This document shows, piece after piece, positions 8,626 through 17,276 of a stretch of 64,000 bases of DNA (its first letter is position 1; the number at the start of each line of letters is the position of its first letter). The DNA is from Stenotrophomonas maltophilia. GTDB lineage: Bacteria; Pseudomonadota; Gammaproteobacteria; Xanthomonadales; Xanthomonadaceae. A program made the translations under genes and the position numbers. The stretch spans positions 1 through 64,000 of the forward strand of contig NZ_LYVJ01000015.1 of the NCBI RefSeq assembly GCF_001676385.1, given 5' to 3'. The notes under the pieces were generated by a model that was not told the origin of the DNA, ran no database searches, and saw nothing but the letters and a program-made list of their open reading frames with translations.

Positions 8626-9609
8626 ATGACGCTGACCCAGCTGCGCTACCTGGTTGCCATCGCCGACGCCGAGCTGAACATCACGCTGGCTGCCTCGCGT
8701 GTGCACGCCACCCAGCCGGGCTTGTCCAAGCAGCTCAAGCAGCTGGAGGACGAGCTCGGCTTCCTGCTGTTCGTGCGCAAGGGCCGCAGCCTGGAATCGG
8801 TGACCCCCGCGGGCGCCGAGGTCATCGCGCGCGCCCGGGCGGTGCTGGCCGAGGCCAACAACATCCGGACGTACGCGGCCAACCAGCGCCGCGAAAGCCA
8901 GGGCCAGCTGATCCTGACCACCACCCATACCCAGGCGCGCTTCGTGCTGCCACCGGCGGTGGCAGCCATCAAGCAGGCCTACCCGCAGGTGAGCGTGCAT
9001 CTGCAGCAGGCCGGTGAAACCGATGCGCTGGACCGCTTGAACCAGGGTGATGCGGATATCGCGGTCATCAGCACGGCGGGCGCCGAGCCCACCGATGGCG
9101 TCGCCGTGCCCCTGTTCCGCTGGCGGCGCCTGGTGGTAGTGCCGAAGGGGCACCCGCTGGACCGCGCCGGCCGTGCACCGGATCTGGCCGCGCTGGCGCG
9201 CCAGCCATTGATCAGCTACGAATCCTCGACGCGTCCGAACTCATCTTTGCAGCGCGCCTTCGCTGCCAACGGCCTGGTGCCGGATCTGGCACTGACCGCG
9301 CTGGATGCCGACCTGATCAAGACGTACGTGCGTACTGGTCTGGGTGTGGGCCTGCTGGCCGAGATGGCGGTCAGTTCCAACGATGAAGACCTGAAGGCGT
9401 GGCCGGCCCCGTCGCCGATCGCCGAGTGCATAGCGTGGGCGGTGCTGCCGCGCGACCGCGTGCTGCGTGATTACGCGCTGGAGCTCGTGCACGTGCTCGC
9501 CCCTCAGATCGATCCGCGCGACCTGCGGCGGGTGCTGGATGGCAACCAGGTGGCGGCCTGGCCGCTGCCCCCGACATGGGAGTCACTGACCCAGACCATC
9601 ACGGTGTGA
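8626..9609 (+). CDS. cysB: LysR-family regulator, CysB type
   Basis: A 327-residue transcription factor with an N-terminal winged helix-turn-helix (residues 1-60: LTQLRYLVAIA ... ATQPGLSKQLKQLEDELG) and a periplasmic-binding-protein-like effector domain from about residue 90, starting TTTHTQARFVLPP, a segment characteristic of CysB and Cbl. CysB proteins activate sulfur assimilation in response to N-acetylserine. The divergent cysK neighbour supports this. Length matches CysB (about 324). Cbl is the alternative but less likely from context. Confidence 0.9.
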   Translation: MTLTQLRYLVAIADAELNITLAASRVHATQPGLSKQLKQLEDELGFLLFVRKGRSLESVTPAGAEVIARARAVLAEANNIRTYAANQRRESQGQLILTTTHTQARFVLPPAVAAIKQAYPQVSVHLQQAGETDALDRLNQGDADIAVISTAGAEPTDGVAVPLFRWRRLVVVPKGHPLDRAGRAPDLAALARQPLISYESSTRPNSSLQRAFAANGLVPDLALTALDADLIKTYVRTGLGVGLLAEMAVSSNDEDLKAWPAPSPIAECIAWAVLPRDRVLRDYALELVHVLAPQIDPRDLRRVLDGNQVAAWPLPPTWESLTQTITV

Positions 9610-9801
9610 GGGGTTGGTCGAGCAGGGCTTGCAGCCCTGCACCTGCTGCGGACAAAGGCAACAGCAACAGCAGAAGCGGCATTCCGTGGGTTGGCGGGGC
9701 GGTGTCGGAGTGCGGGGACGCTGCAAGTACGTCCCTGTAAGCTTGGCAGCCGCATCCATGCGGCTGACACCCCGCACTCCGACACCGCCCCACCTCTGAC
9801 A
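9610..9801 (-). repeat. Composite dual-GGA-hairpin repeat, minus orientation
   Basis: Reading the minus strand: a perfect 22-bp outer inverted repeat (9770-9791 with 9696-9717) encloses hairpin 1, stem AGCCGC/GCGGCT with loop ATGGAT (9748-9765), and hairpin 2, stem TAC/GTA with loop AGGGAC (9728-9739). Next come a CTGTTG-like hexamer tract (9658-9675) and a terminal hairpin GCAGGGCT-GC-AAGCCCTGC (9622-9640). It begins right after the cysB stop codon. Confidence 0.8.
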
Positions 9802-9818
9802 GATTCCGGTGGCTGTCG

Positions 9819-9933
9819 GTAGGTGTCGACCTTGGTCGACACGGTAGATCCACGCCATGCGTGGATGCTTTTCGATTCCAATTCGAAATATTCGATGCCG
9901 ATGGAGATTCATCCACGCATGGCGTGGATCTAC
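9819..9933. repeat. GTAG-type palindromes between two composite repeats
   Basis: GTAGGTGTCGACCTTGGTCG (9819-9842) is one short hairpin. 9844-9933 is a larger dyad starting GTAGATCCACGCCATGCGTGG and ending in the reverse complement of that, CCACGCATGGCGTGGATCTAC, with a TTCGA-rich centre. GTAG/CTAC ends match SMAG-type REP pairs. Confidence 0.75.
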
Positions 9934-9951
9934 AGCAGATGGCGAGAATCT

Positions 9952-10138
9952 GTCGAAGGCGGGGTGGGTCCGGTTGCGGGGGTGTCCGCGGCATGGATGC
10001 CGCGGCCAAGGCTACAGGGATGTACTTGCGCCGTCCCCCGCAACCGGACCCACCCCGCCATCCCAAGGATTGCCCGCTTTTGACGTTGACGTTGACGTTG
10101 TTCAGCGGGTGCAGGGCTGCAAGCCCTGCCGATAAACC
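9952..10138 (+). repeat. Composite dual-GGA-hairpin repeat, plus orientation (best copy)
   Basis: A perfect 25-bp outer inverted repeat (9958-9982 with 10035-10059) encloses hairpin 1, a 7-bp stem CCGCGGC/GCCGCGG with loop ATGGAT (9986-10005), and hairpin 2, TAC/GTA with loop AGGGAT (10013-10024). Then come ATCCC-A-GG-AT-GCC, three GACGTT hexamers (10082-10100) and a terminal hairpin GCAGGGCT-GC-AAGCCCTGC (10111-10129). It lies between cysB and the copper genes, both on the plus strand. Confidence 0.85.
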
Positions 10139-10171
10139 CCCTCCTGCGACGGTTCGTCGCACCGGCAACCG

Positions 10172-10615
10172 GTGACCCACCTCTACACTAGCGCGGTGAC
10201 CCGCCTGTCCCGCCCGCAGCGCCTCCTGCTCCAGCTCGCCGTCCTGGCGACGCTGCTGATGGTGCTCGCGCCGCTGGTCAGCCGCGCGCTGCAGTCGTCG
10301 CCGATGGCTCCCGCAGCTATGGCGGGAATGGACCATGCGCACATGCACCATGCTGGCGCCGGATCGGGTCAGAGCCCTCTGCATGGGCAGAGGGCTCTGA
10401 CCCCACCGGCCGATCCCCACGCCATGCACGGCGAAGCCTGCGAATACTGCGTGCTGGCCATGCGCCTGCTGCCGTGGCTGGCGGTGCTGGTACTGCTGTT
10501 GCCGTTGCTGTGGCGGCCACGGCCTGCGTTCCCGTGGTCGCAGCAGGTGCTGCCTGCACTGCGCTGGCCGGCACATGCTGCACGCGGGCCGCCACTCTTC
10601 TCCATCGTCCGCTGA
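10172..10615 (+). CDS. DUF2946-like small membrane protein, copper-associated
   Basis: A 147-residue protein with a membrane segment at about 18-40, a His/Met-rich stretch (MAGMDHAHMHHAG, around 51-63), an HGEACEYC motif and a second membrane segment around residues 98-115. The HxxxCxxC pattern with two helices fits DUF2946 proteins found beside TonB-dependent copper receptors. A role in copper handling is inferred from the metal-ligand-rich sequence and the receptor gene 71 bp downstream. GTG 10172 and GTG 10196 are both possible starts. A 38-bp hairpin repeat lies inside the frame (10366-10403), encoding the linker between the His-rich region and the HGEACEYC motif. Confidence 0.75.
   Translation: MTHLYTSAVTRLSRPQRLLLQLAVLATLLMVLAPLVSRALQSSPMAPAAMAGMDHAHMHHAGAGSGQSPLHGQRALTPPADPHAMHGEACEYCVLAMRLLPWLAVLVLLLPLLWRPRPAFPWSQQVLPALRWPAHAARGPPLFSIVR
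10366..10403. repeat. Hairpin repeat inserted in a coding sequence
   Basis: GGGTCAGAGCCCTCTGC-ATG-GGCAGAGGGCTCTGACCC, a 17-bp stem of the GGGGTC-N-GATCCC family. It is in frame, adding a Gly-Gln-Ser-Pro-Leu...Arg-Ala-Leu-Thr-Pro-Pro linker to the DUF2946-like protein. Confidence 0.8.
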
Positions 10616-10686
10616 TATCCCCATGAATCTGCCGCACGACGCCCGACCGGGCGCCGTGCGCGCGTGCGTACCTTGGAGCTGTTCCG

Positions 10687-12750
10687 ATGAAAATGACTTC
10701 CCGCCCCGCGGGCGCCTGCGCGCGCCTGCCGGTTGCCCTTGGCCTGGCCGTGGCTGCGTCCCTGGCGCATGCCGCGCCGGCCGAAGACACGCGTACCCTG
10801 GACACCCTGGTGGTGACCGCGGCCGCACCGTCCTCTCCGCTGCACTGGGTGACTGACCCGCGCCTGCCGCGGCAGCCGGTGCCGGCCAGTGACGGTGCCG
10901 ATTACCTGAAGACCGTTCCCGGCTTCTCCGCCATCCGCAACGGCGGTACCAACGGCGATCCGGTGCTGCGCGGCATGTTCGGTTCGCGGCTGAACATCCT
11001 CAGCAATGACGGCAACCTGATCGGTGCCTGTCCCTCGCGCATGGATAACCCGCTGTCCTACATCGCGCCGGAGAGCTTCGACCGGCTGACCATCATCAAG
11101 GGCCCGCAGAGCGTGCGCTGGGGTGCAGGCGCCTCGGCCGGCACTGTGCGCTTCGAGCGCGATACGCCGCGCTTCGAGGAGCCGGGCCTGCGGGCCGAGG
11201 CCAGTGCGCTGGCCGGTTCGCGCAACCGCAATGACCAGGTGCTGGACCTGACCCTGGGCAATCCGACCGGCTATGTGCGCGCCAGCGGCAACCGGTCCGA
11301 AGCCGATGACTACAAGGATGGCCACGGCGACGTGGTGCCGTCGAAGTGGCGCAAGTGGAACGGCGACGTGGCCATCGGCTGGACGCCCGATACCGACACG
11401 CTGCTGGAGATTTCCGCCGGTGCCGGCGACGCGATCGCGCGTTACGCCGGCCGTGGCATGGACGGCGCTGCATTCGAGCGCACCAGCTATGCCGCGCGCT
11501 TCGAGAAGCGCAATCTGGCGGGTGCCTGGGACACCTTGCAGGCCAACGTGTACTACAACAACGCCGACCACGTGATGGACAACTACACGCTGCGCACGCC
11601 GAATCCGCACAGCATGATGCCGATGCCGATGGCCTCCAACGTGGACCGCCGCACCCAGGGCGGCCGGGTCAGTTCCGAATGGCGATGGCAGGACATGCAG
11701 GTGGTGGCGGGTGTGGACGGCGAAGACAGCCGTCACCGCAGCCGCATGGGCATGGGCCGCGACACCTACCGCCAGGCGGCACGGGAGACCGATGCCAACT
11801 TCCGCCGCTACGGCGTGTTCACGGAGTTGACCCTGGGAGCCGGCGCCGACCAGCGCTGGATCAGCGGCCTGCGCATCGATCGTGCCAGCGTGCGCGATGA
11901 GCGGCAGTCCATCCGCGCGATGATGGGGAACGTGCCCAATCCGACCGCAGGCGAGCGCCGCAGGGAATGGCTCGGCAGCGGCTTCCTGCGCTACGAGCAG
12001 GACCTGGCCGGTGGGCTGACCTGGTACGCGGGCCTTGGCCGCAGTGAACGCATGCCCGACTACTGGGAGCTGTTTTCGCCCGACCACGGCCCGGCCGGCG
12101 CAGCGAATGCGTTTGCCGGCATCCAGCCCGAACGCACCACCCAGCTTGACGTCGGCCTGCAGTACAAGGGACCGCGCGTGCAGGCGTGGGTTTCGGCGTA
12201 CGCCGGGCAGGTCCAGGACTACATCCTGTTCACCTACCACGGCAGCGGCATGATGGGCATGAGCCAGGCCCGCAATGTCGATGCGCGCATCGCCGGCGCC
12301 GAGGCCGGAATGGAAGTGAGAGTGGGGGGGCAGTGGAAACTGGGGAGCACGCTGGCCTACGCCTGGGGCGAGAACCGCGACCAGCAGCGTCCGCTGCCAC
12401 AGATGCCGCCGTTGGAAGCGCGCCTGAGTGCGAACTGGGAAGGCCAGCGCTGGAGCGCCGGTGCGCTGCTGCGTGCGGTCACCCATCAATACCGCGTTGC
12501 GGAGGGCCAGGGCAACGTCGTTGCCCAGGATCTGGGACCGAGCAGTGGCTTCGCCACGGTCGCCCTCAATGCCGCCTACCGATTCAGTTCGCAGCTGCAG
12601 CTCAGCGCCGGGGTCGACAACCTGTTCGACCGTGCCTACAGCGAACACCTGAACCTGGCCGGCAGCGCCGACTTCGGCTTCCCGGCCGATCCGGTGCGCA
12701 TCAATGAGCCCGGGCGCAGCCTGTGGATGAAGGTGAACTACCGGTACTGA
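10687..12750 (+). CDS. TonB-dependent copper receptor (OprC/NosA type)
   Basis: A 687-residue outer-membrane receptor. Residues 1-29 are a signal peptide ending AHA. A TonB-box-like LDTLVVTA follows, then the plug domain (GGTNGDPVLRGMFGSRLNI; GPQSVRWGAGASAGTVRFERD), then a 22-strand-type beta-barrel ending LWMKVNYRY. Met-rich loops (SMMPMPM, RMGMGR, GMMGMSQ) suit copper binding. The plug features match the copper-receptor subgroup. It follows the DUF2946-like gene, probably in one operon. The substrate is inferred from family and context. Confidence 0.88.
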   Translation: MKMTSRPAGACARLPVALGLAVAASLAHAAPAEDTRTLDTLVVTAAAPSSPLHWVTDPRLPRQPVPASDGADYLKTVPGFSAIRNGGTNGDPVLRGMFGSRLNILSNDGNLIGACPSRMDNPLSYIAPESFDRLTIIKGPQSVRWGAGASAGTVRFERDTPRFEEPGLRAEASALAGSRNRNDQVLDLTLGNPTGYVRASGNRSEADDYKDGHGDVVPSKWRKWNGDVAIGWTPDTDTLLEISAGAGDAIARYAGRGMDGAAFERTSYAARFEKRNLAGAWDTLQANVYYNNADHVMDNYTLRTPNPHSMMPMPMASNVDRRTQGGRVSSEWRWQDMQVVAGVDGEDSRHRSRMGMGRDTYRQAARETDANFRRYGVFTELTLGAGADQRWISGLRIDRASVRDERQSIRAMMGNVPNPTAGERRREWLGSGFLRYEQDLAGGLTWYAGLGRSERMPDYWELFSPDHGPAGAANAFAGIQPERTTQLDVGLQYKGPRVQAWVSAYAGQVQDYILFTYHGSGMMGMSQARNVDARIAGAEAGMEVRVGGQWKLGSTLAYAWGENRDQQRPLPQMPPLEARLSANWEGQRWSAGALLRAVTHQYRVAEGQGNVVAQDLGPSSGFATVALNAAYRFSSQLQLSAGVDNLFDRAYSEHLNLAGSADFGFPADPVRINEPGRSLWMKVNYRY

Positions 12751-12792
12751 TCCGCCGCGCACGGCCCGGCGCTACCCCACGCGTAACGGGCA

Positions 12793-12831
12793 AAAAAAAC
12801 GGGGCCGGATCCCCGCCAGGATCCGTCCCCG
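12793..12831 (-). terminator. Orphan minus-strand intrinsic terminator
   Basis: Read on the minus strand, CGGGGACGGATCC-TGGCGG-GGATCCGGCCCCG is followed by eight T (12792-12799). A second hairpin CCCGAC/GTCGGG (12832-12850) sits just before it. No minus-strand gene lies upstream: the flanking genes are both on the plus strand. The rest of 12751-13053 has no recognised ORF. Confidence 0.65.
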
Positions 12832-13053
12832 CCCGACGCCCTCTGTCGGGCAGCGTCCACTCTACGATGCCGCTGTCGGTCCTGGGCCGCTGGATACACC
12901 TCGACACATGCCGACACCGCTGCCGGCAACCTTGCACGGAACGGGTTCAAAGCGCCATCGTGGCGATGGTTCCACGCCGGTAAACGCTTGGCACATACCG
13001 CTTTTGCGGGCCCTTGCCTACACTCGGCGGCCGTGGATCAATCAGGACCGTTC

Positions 13054-14154
13054 ATGTTGGCTCGTATCGCTTCGACCCTGGCCCTTGGCCTCAGCCTGGC
13101 CGTGCTGGCCGGGTGCGCAGGCAAGCAGGAGTCCGCCGCGCGCGGGCAGGGCGAAGCCGTGCCGGTCACCGCGCAGATCGTGCAGCCCATGCCGTGGAAT
13201 GACACCCTGCAGGCGCTCGGCACGGCGAAGGCGCGCGAGTCCATCAGCGTCACCGCCAAGGTCAGCGAGATCATCGAGAAGGTGCACTTCGAAAGCGGCC
13301 AGCACATCGCTGCCGGTGCGCCAATCGTGACCCTTCGCGGGCAGGCCCAGGAAGCCGCACTGGTGCAGGCCCAGGCCACCTTCCATGAGGCCGACCAGCT
13401 GTACAGGCGTCAGCGCGAGCTGGCCGCGCAGCGCCTGGTGTCCAGCGCCACGCTGGATACGCAGAAGTCGATCCGCGATGCCGCTGAAGCGCGTGTGATG
13501 GAGATGCAGGCAGACATCGGCGACCGCCGCGTGCGCGCGCCGTTCGCCGGCGTGCTTGGCATCCGCCAGGTCAGCCCCGGCTCGCTGGTGACGCCGACCA
13601 CAGTGATCGCCACCCTCGACGACATCGAGCACATGCACGTCGATTTCCAGGTGCCGGAAGTGGAACTGGCTGCGCTGGGTGTGGGTGACAAGGTCAGTGC
13701 CACCAGCGTGGCCTGGCCGGGCCGCACCTTCGAAGGCGTGGTCAGCACCATCGACGCACGCATTGATCCGGCCACCCGCGCGGTGACCGTGCGGGCCGAT
13801 TTCGCCAACGCCGACCATGCGCTGCGCCCGGGCATGCTGCTGGATGTGCGCCTGTTCCGCCCTGAACGCCCGGCGCTGGTGGTTCCGGAGATCGCCGTGG
13901 TGCAGGTCGGTCGCGATACCTTCGTGTATCGCATCAAGGCCGACGACAGCGTCGAGCGCGTGGACGTCACCACCGGCGCGCGCCGTGCCGGCGTGGTCGA
14001 GATCAAGCAGGGCCTGGAAGCGGGCCAGCGCATCGTGGTCGATGGCACCGGCAAGCTGCGCCCCGGCCTGAAGGTCGATGCCAGGGATGCGGCGCCGGCC
14101 GGAGCTGCCAAGCCGGCGGAAGCACCGGCGACGGCCGGGGGCCACGGCGGATGA
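13054..14154 (+). CDS. RND efflux periplasmic adaptor (membrane fusion protein)
   Basis: A 366-residue periplasmic adaptor joining an inner-membrane RND pump to an outer-membrane channel. It has a lipoprotein signal (LAVLAGC, lipidated Cys at 21), a lipoyl-like half-motif (VHFESGQHIAAGAPIVTL), a coiled-coil hairpin (about 95-155), the second lipoyl half (VRAPFAGVLGIRQVSPGSLV) and a beta-barrel domain with MLLDVRLFRPERPALVVPE. The C-terminus is Ala/Pro-rich. ATG 13054 gives the signal peptide; the frame opens upstream at 12988 without one. It overlaps the pump gene as ATGA. Confidence 0.93.
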   Translation: MLARIASTLALGLSLAVLAGCAGKQESAARGQGEAVPVTAQIVQPMPWNDTLQALGTAKARESISVTAKVSEIIEKVHFESGQHIAAGAPIVTLRGQAQEAALVQAQATFHEADQLYRRQRELAAQRLVSSATLDTQKSIRDAAEARVMEMQADIGDRRVRAPFAGVLGIRQVSPGSLVTPTTVIATLDDIEHMHVDFQVPEVELAALGVGDKVSATSVAWPGRTFEGVVSTIDARIDPATRAVTVRADFANADHALRPGMLLDVRLFRPERPALVVPEIAVVQVGRDTFVYRIKADDSVERVDVTTGARRAGVVEIKQGLEAGQRIVVDGTGKLRPGLKVDARDAAPAGAAKPAEAPATAGGHGG

Positions 14155-17100
14155 AGCTGTCCGACGTTTCCATCCAGCGGCCGGTGTTCGCCGTGGTGAT
14201 GAGCCTGTTGCTGGTGGTACTGGGCATCATGTCGTTCACCCGGCTGACCCTGCGTGAACTGCCGGCGATCGACCCACCGATCGTCTCGGTGTCGGTGGAC
14301 TACACCGGCGCCTCGGCGGCGGTCATCGAGAGCCGTATCACCCAGGTGCTTGAGGACGCGCTGGCCGGCATTGAGGGCATCGATACGATCAACGCCCGCA
14401 GCACCAACGGCCGCTCGCAGGTCAGCATCGAATTCACCTCCAACCGCGATATCGAAGCGGCGGCCAACGACGTGCGCGATGCGGTCAGCCGCGTTGCCGA
14501 CCGCATGCCGGAAGAGGCGCGGCCACCGGAGATCGCCAAGGTCGAGAGCGATGCCGACCCGATCATCTGGTTCAACATGGTGTCCTCGACCATGGACACG
14601 CTGGAACTGAGCGACTACGCCGACCGCTACGTGGTCGACCGCTTCTCCAGCCTCGATGGCGTGGCCCAGGTGCGCATCGGTGGCCGCCAGCGCTATGCAA
14701 TGCGCATCTGGCTGGACCGCGACCAGCTGGCCGCACGCGGGCTGACCACCGGCGACGTGGAAACCGCGCTGCGCAACGAGAACGTGGAACTGCCGGCCGG
14801 CCGCATCGAGTCGACCGATCGCGACTTCACCCTGCGCGTGGAGCGCAACTACATCAAGCCCGAAGACTTCGCGACCATCCCGCTGGGCAAGGGCCGCGAC
14901 GGCTACGTGGTGCGCATGGGCGACGTGGCGAAGATCGAGCTGGCCTCGGCGGAACGCCGCGCGTACTACCGCAGCAACGGCGAACCCGGCATCGGCCTGG
15001 GCATCGTCAAGACCTCCACCGCCAACTCGCTGGACGTGGCGCGCACCGCGCGCGCCGAAGCCGAGCGGGTGGCGCTGACCCTGCCCAAGGGTACGCAGAT
15101 CTTCGTCGCCTTCGACAACACCACCTTCATCGAAGCGGCGGTGGACCGCGTGTACGCCACGCTGGTGGAGGCGATGATCCTGGTGCTGGCGGTGATCTGG
15201 CTGTTCCTCGGCAGTTTCCGCGCCGCGTTGATCCCGGCGGTGACGGTGCCGGTCTGCCTGGTGGCGGCGTTCATCGCGTTGTATGCGTTCGACTTCTCGA
15301 TCAACCTGCTGACCCTGCTGGCGCTGGTGCTGTGCATCGGGCTGGTGGTGGACGATGCGATCGTGGTGGTGGAGAACGTGCAGCGCCGCATCGACCTGGG
15401 CGAACCCCCGCTGGTGGCCTCCAAGCGCGGCACCGCGCAGGTCGCCTTCGCGGTGATCGCCACCACGGCGGTGCTGGTGGCGGTGTTCCTGCCAGTCGGT
15501 TTCCTGGAGGGCAACACCGGGCGCCTGTTCCGCGAGCTGGCGGTGGCGTTGGCTGCCGCCGTGGCGTTGTCCGCGTTCGTGGCCCTGACGCTGACGCCGA
15601 TGATGGCCTCCAAGCTGCTCAAGCCGCATACCGGACAGGCGCCACGCGGGCTGCATGGCTTCATCAACCGCAACCTGGAGCGCCTGGCGGGCGCCTATGG
15701 GCGGGTGCTCGATCAACATGTCGACCGTACCTGGATCTACCTGCTGGTGATGGTGGCTGCGCTGGCCGCCAGCTGGGGCCTGCTCAAGCTGCTGCCATCG
15801 GAACTGGCGCCGGCCGAAGACCGCGGTTCGTTCCAGATCATGATCGACGGCCCGGAAGGCGCCGGCTACGACTACACCGTGCAGCAGGTGCAGCAGGTAG
15901 AGGCACTGCTGGCCCCGCATGTCGGGCCCGACAAGCCGATCGTGCGCGCCAATCCGCGCGTGCCCGGCGGGTGGGGCGCCAGCGAGGAAATGCACACCGG
16001 GCGCGTCAGCGTCTTCCTGCAGCCGTGGCGCCAGCGCAGCGAAGATACGCCGGAAGTCGCCAACGAACTGCAGAAGGAGCTGGACACCATCCGCGGCGTG
16101 CGCGTGCGCACGCAGGTGGGAGGGGGCCTGGTGCGCAGCGGTGGCCAACCGTTCCAGATCGTGCTCGGCGGCCCGGAATATGGCGAGATCGCACAGTGGC
16201 GTGATCGCATCCTGCTGCGCATGGCCGACAACCCCGGCCTGGTCGGCCCGGACTCGGACTACAAGGAAACCCGGCCGCAGATGCGGGTCAACATCGACCG
16301 CCAGCGCGCAGCCGACCTCGGCGTGCCGGTCACTGCGATTGGTTCCGCACTGGAAACCATGATGGGCTCGCGTCGCGTCACCACCTTCGTCGACAACGGC
16401 GAGGAATACGACGTGCTGGTGCAGGCCGGCCGCGATGGCCGTGCCAGCCCGGCCGACCTGGCCGCGATCCGTGTGCGCGCAGACTCCGGCGAACTGGTGC
16501 CGCTGTCCAACCTGGTCACGCTGAGCGAGGTGGCCGAGGCCGGCACCCTGAACCGCTTCAATCGCCTGCGCTCGATCACCATCAGCGCCGGGCTGGCGCC
16601 GGGCTATCCGCTGGGCGAGGCGATCGCCTGGGCACAGGATGTGGCCCGCGAGGAACTGCCGCAGTACGCGCAGGTGAACTGGAAGGGCGAGTCGCGCGAG
16701 TACCAGAGTGCCGGTGGCGCGGTGCTGCTGACGTTCGCCATGGCCCTGCTGGTGGTCTACCTGGTGCTGGCCGCGCAGTTCGAGAGCTTCATCCACCCGT
16801 TGACCATCATGCTGACCGTGCCGCTGGGCGTGCTCGGCGCGCTGGCCGGGCTGTGGGTGAGTGGCGGCACAGTGAACCTGTTCAGCCAGATCGGCATCGT
16901 CATGTTGGTCGGCCTGGCGGCGAAGAACGGCATCCTCATCGTCGAATTCGCCAACCAACTGCGCGACGACGGCCGCAGCGTACGTGCGGCGATCATCGAA
17001 TCGGCCATGGTGCGCCTGCGACCGATCCTGATGACCTCGATCGCCACCGTGGTCGGTGCCATCCCGCTGGTCGTGGCCGGTGGTCCGGGTTCGGCCAGCC

Positions 17101-17276
17101 GTGGCACCATCGGCATCGTGATCATCTTCGGCGTGACCCTCTCGACGTTCCTGTCGCTGTTCGTTGTGCCGGCGTTCTACGCGCGGCTGGCGCCGTACAC
17201 CCGTTCGCCGGAAGCAGTGAAGCGCGAACTGGAGAAGCAGGAAGCGGAATCGCCGTCGGTGGGTGGCCATGCCTGA
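14151..17276 (+). CDS. RND multidrug efflux transporter, HAE1 family
   Basis: A 1041-residue proton-driven inner-membrane pump of the AcrB/MexB type. Residues 1-30 start MKLSDVSIQRPVFAVVMS. Twelve membrane segments are arranged as 1+5 and 1+5 around two large periplasmic loops. TM4 carries GLVVDDAIVVVENVQRR, with the paired Asp of proton relay. The C-terminal half has FSQIGIVMLVGLAAKNGILIVEFA. Substrates cannot be told. It is coupled to its adaptor by ATGA overlap; no TolC-like gene is adjacent, so it probably uses a shared outer-membrane channel. Confidence 0.95.
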   Translation: MKLSDVSIQRPVFAVVMSLLLVVLGIMSFTRLTLRELPAIDPPIVSVSVDYTGASAAVIESRITQVLEDALAGIEGIDTINARSTNGRSQVSIEFTSNRDIEAAANDVRDAVSRVADRMPEEARPPEIAKVESDADPIIWFNMVSSTMDTLELSDYADRYVVDRFSSLDGVAQVRIGGRQRYAMRIWLDRDQLAARGLTTGDVETALRNENVELPAGRIESTDRDFTLRVERNYIKPEDFATIPLGKGRDGYVVRMGDVAKIELASAERRAYYRSNGEPGIGLGIVKTSTANSLDVARTARAEAERVALTLPKGTQIFVAFDNTTFIEAAVDRVYATLVEAMILVLAVIWLFLGSFRAALIPAVTVPVCLVAAFIALYAFDFSINLLTLLALVLCIGLVVDDAIVVVENVQRRIDLGEPPLVASKRGTAQVAFAVIATTAVLVAVFLPVGFLEGNTGRLFRELAVALAAAVALSAFVALTLTPMMASKLLKPHTGQAPRGLHGFINRNLERLAGAYGRVLDQHVDRTWIYLLVMVAALAASWGLLKLLPSELAPAEDRGSFQIMIDGPEGAGYDYTVQQVQQVEALLAPHVGPDKPIVRANPRVPGGWGASEEMHTGRVSVFLQPWRQRSEDTPEVANELQKELDTIRGVRVRTQVGGGLVRSGGQPFQIVLGGPEYGEIAQWRDRILLRMADNPGLVGPDSDYKETRPQMRVNIDRQRAADLGVPVTAIGSALETMMGSRRVTTFVDNGEEYDVLVQAGRDGRASPADLAAIRVRADSGELVPLSNLVTLSEVAEAGTLNRFNRLRSITISAGLAPGYPLGEAIAWAQDVAREELPQYAQVNWKGESREYQSAGGAVLLTFAMALLVVYLVLAAQFESFIHPLTIMLTVPLGVLGALAGLWVSGGTVNLFSQIGIVMLVGLAAKNGILIVEFANQLRDDGRSVRAAIIESAMVRLRPILMTSIATVVGAIPLVVAGGPGSASRGTIGIVIIFGVTLSTFLSLFVVPAFYARLAPYTRSPEAVKRELEKQEAESPSVGGHA

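Noticed and set aside
9819..10138. Clustered palindromes as a CRISPR array
   Set aside because: Repeats are inverted, of different families, and not regularly spaced; no cas genes are near.
10369..12762. A 797-codon minus-strand frame
   Set aside because: Antisense shadow of the TonB-dependent receptor, with biased composition and no recognisable domain.
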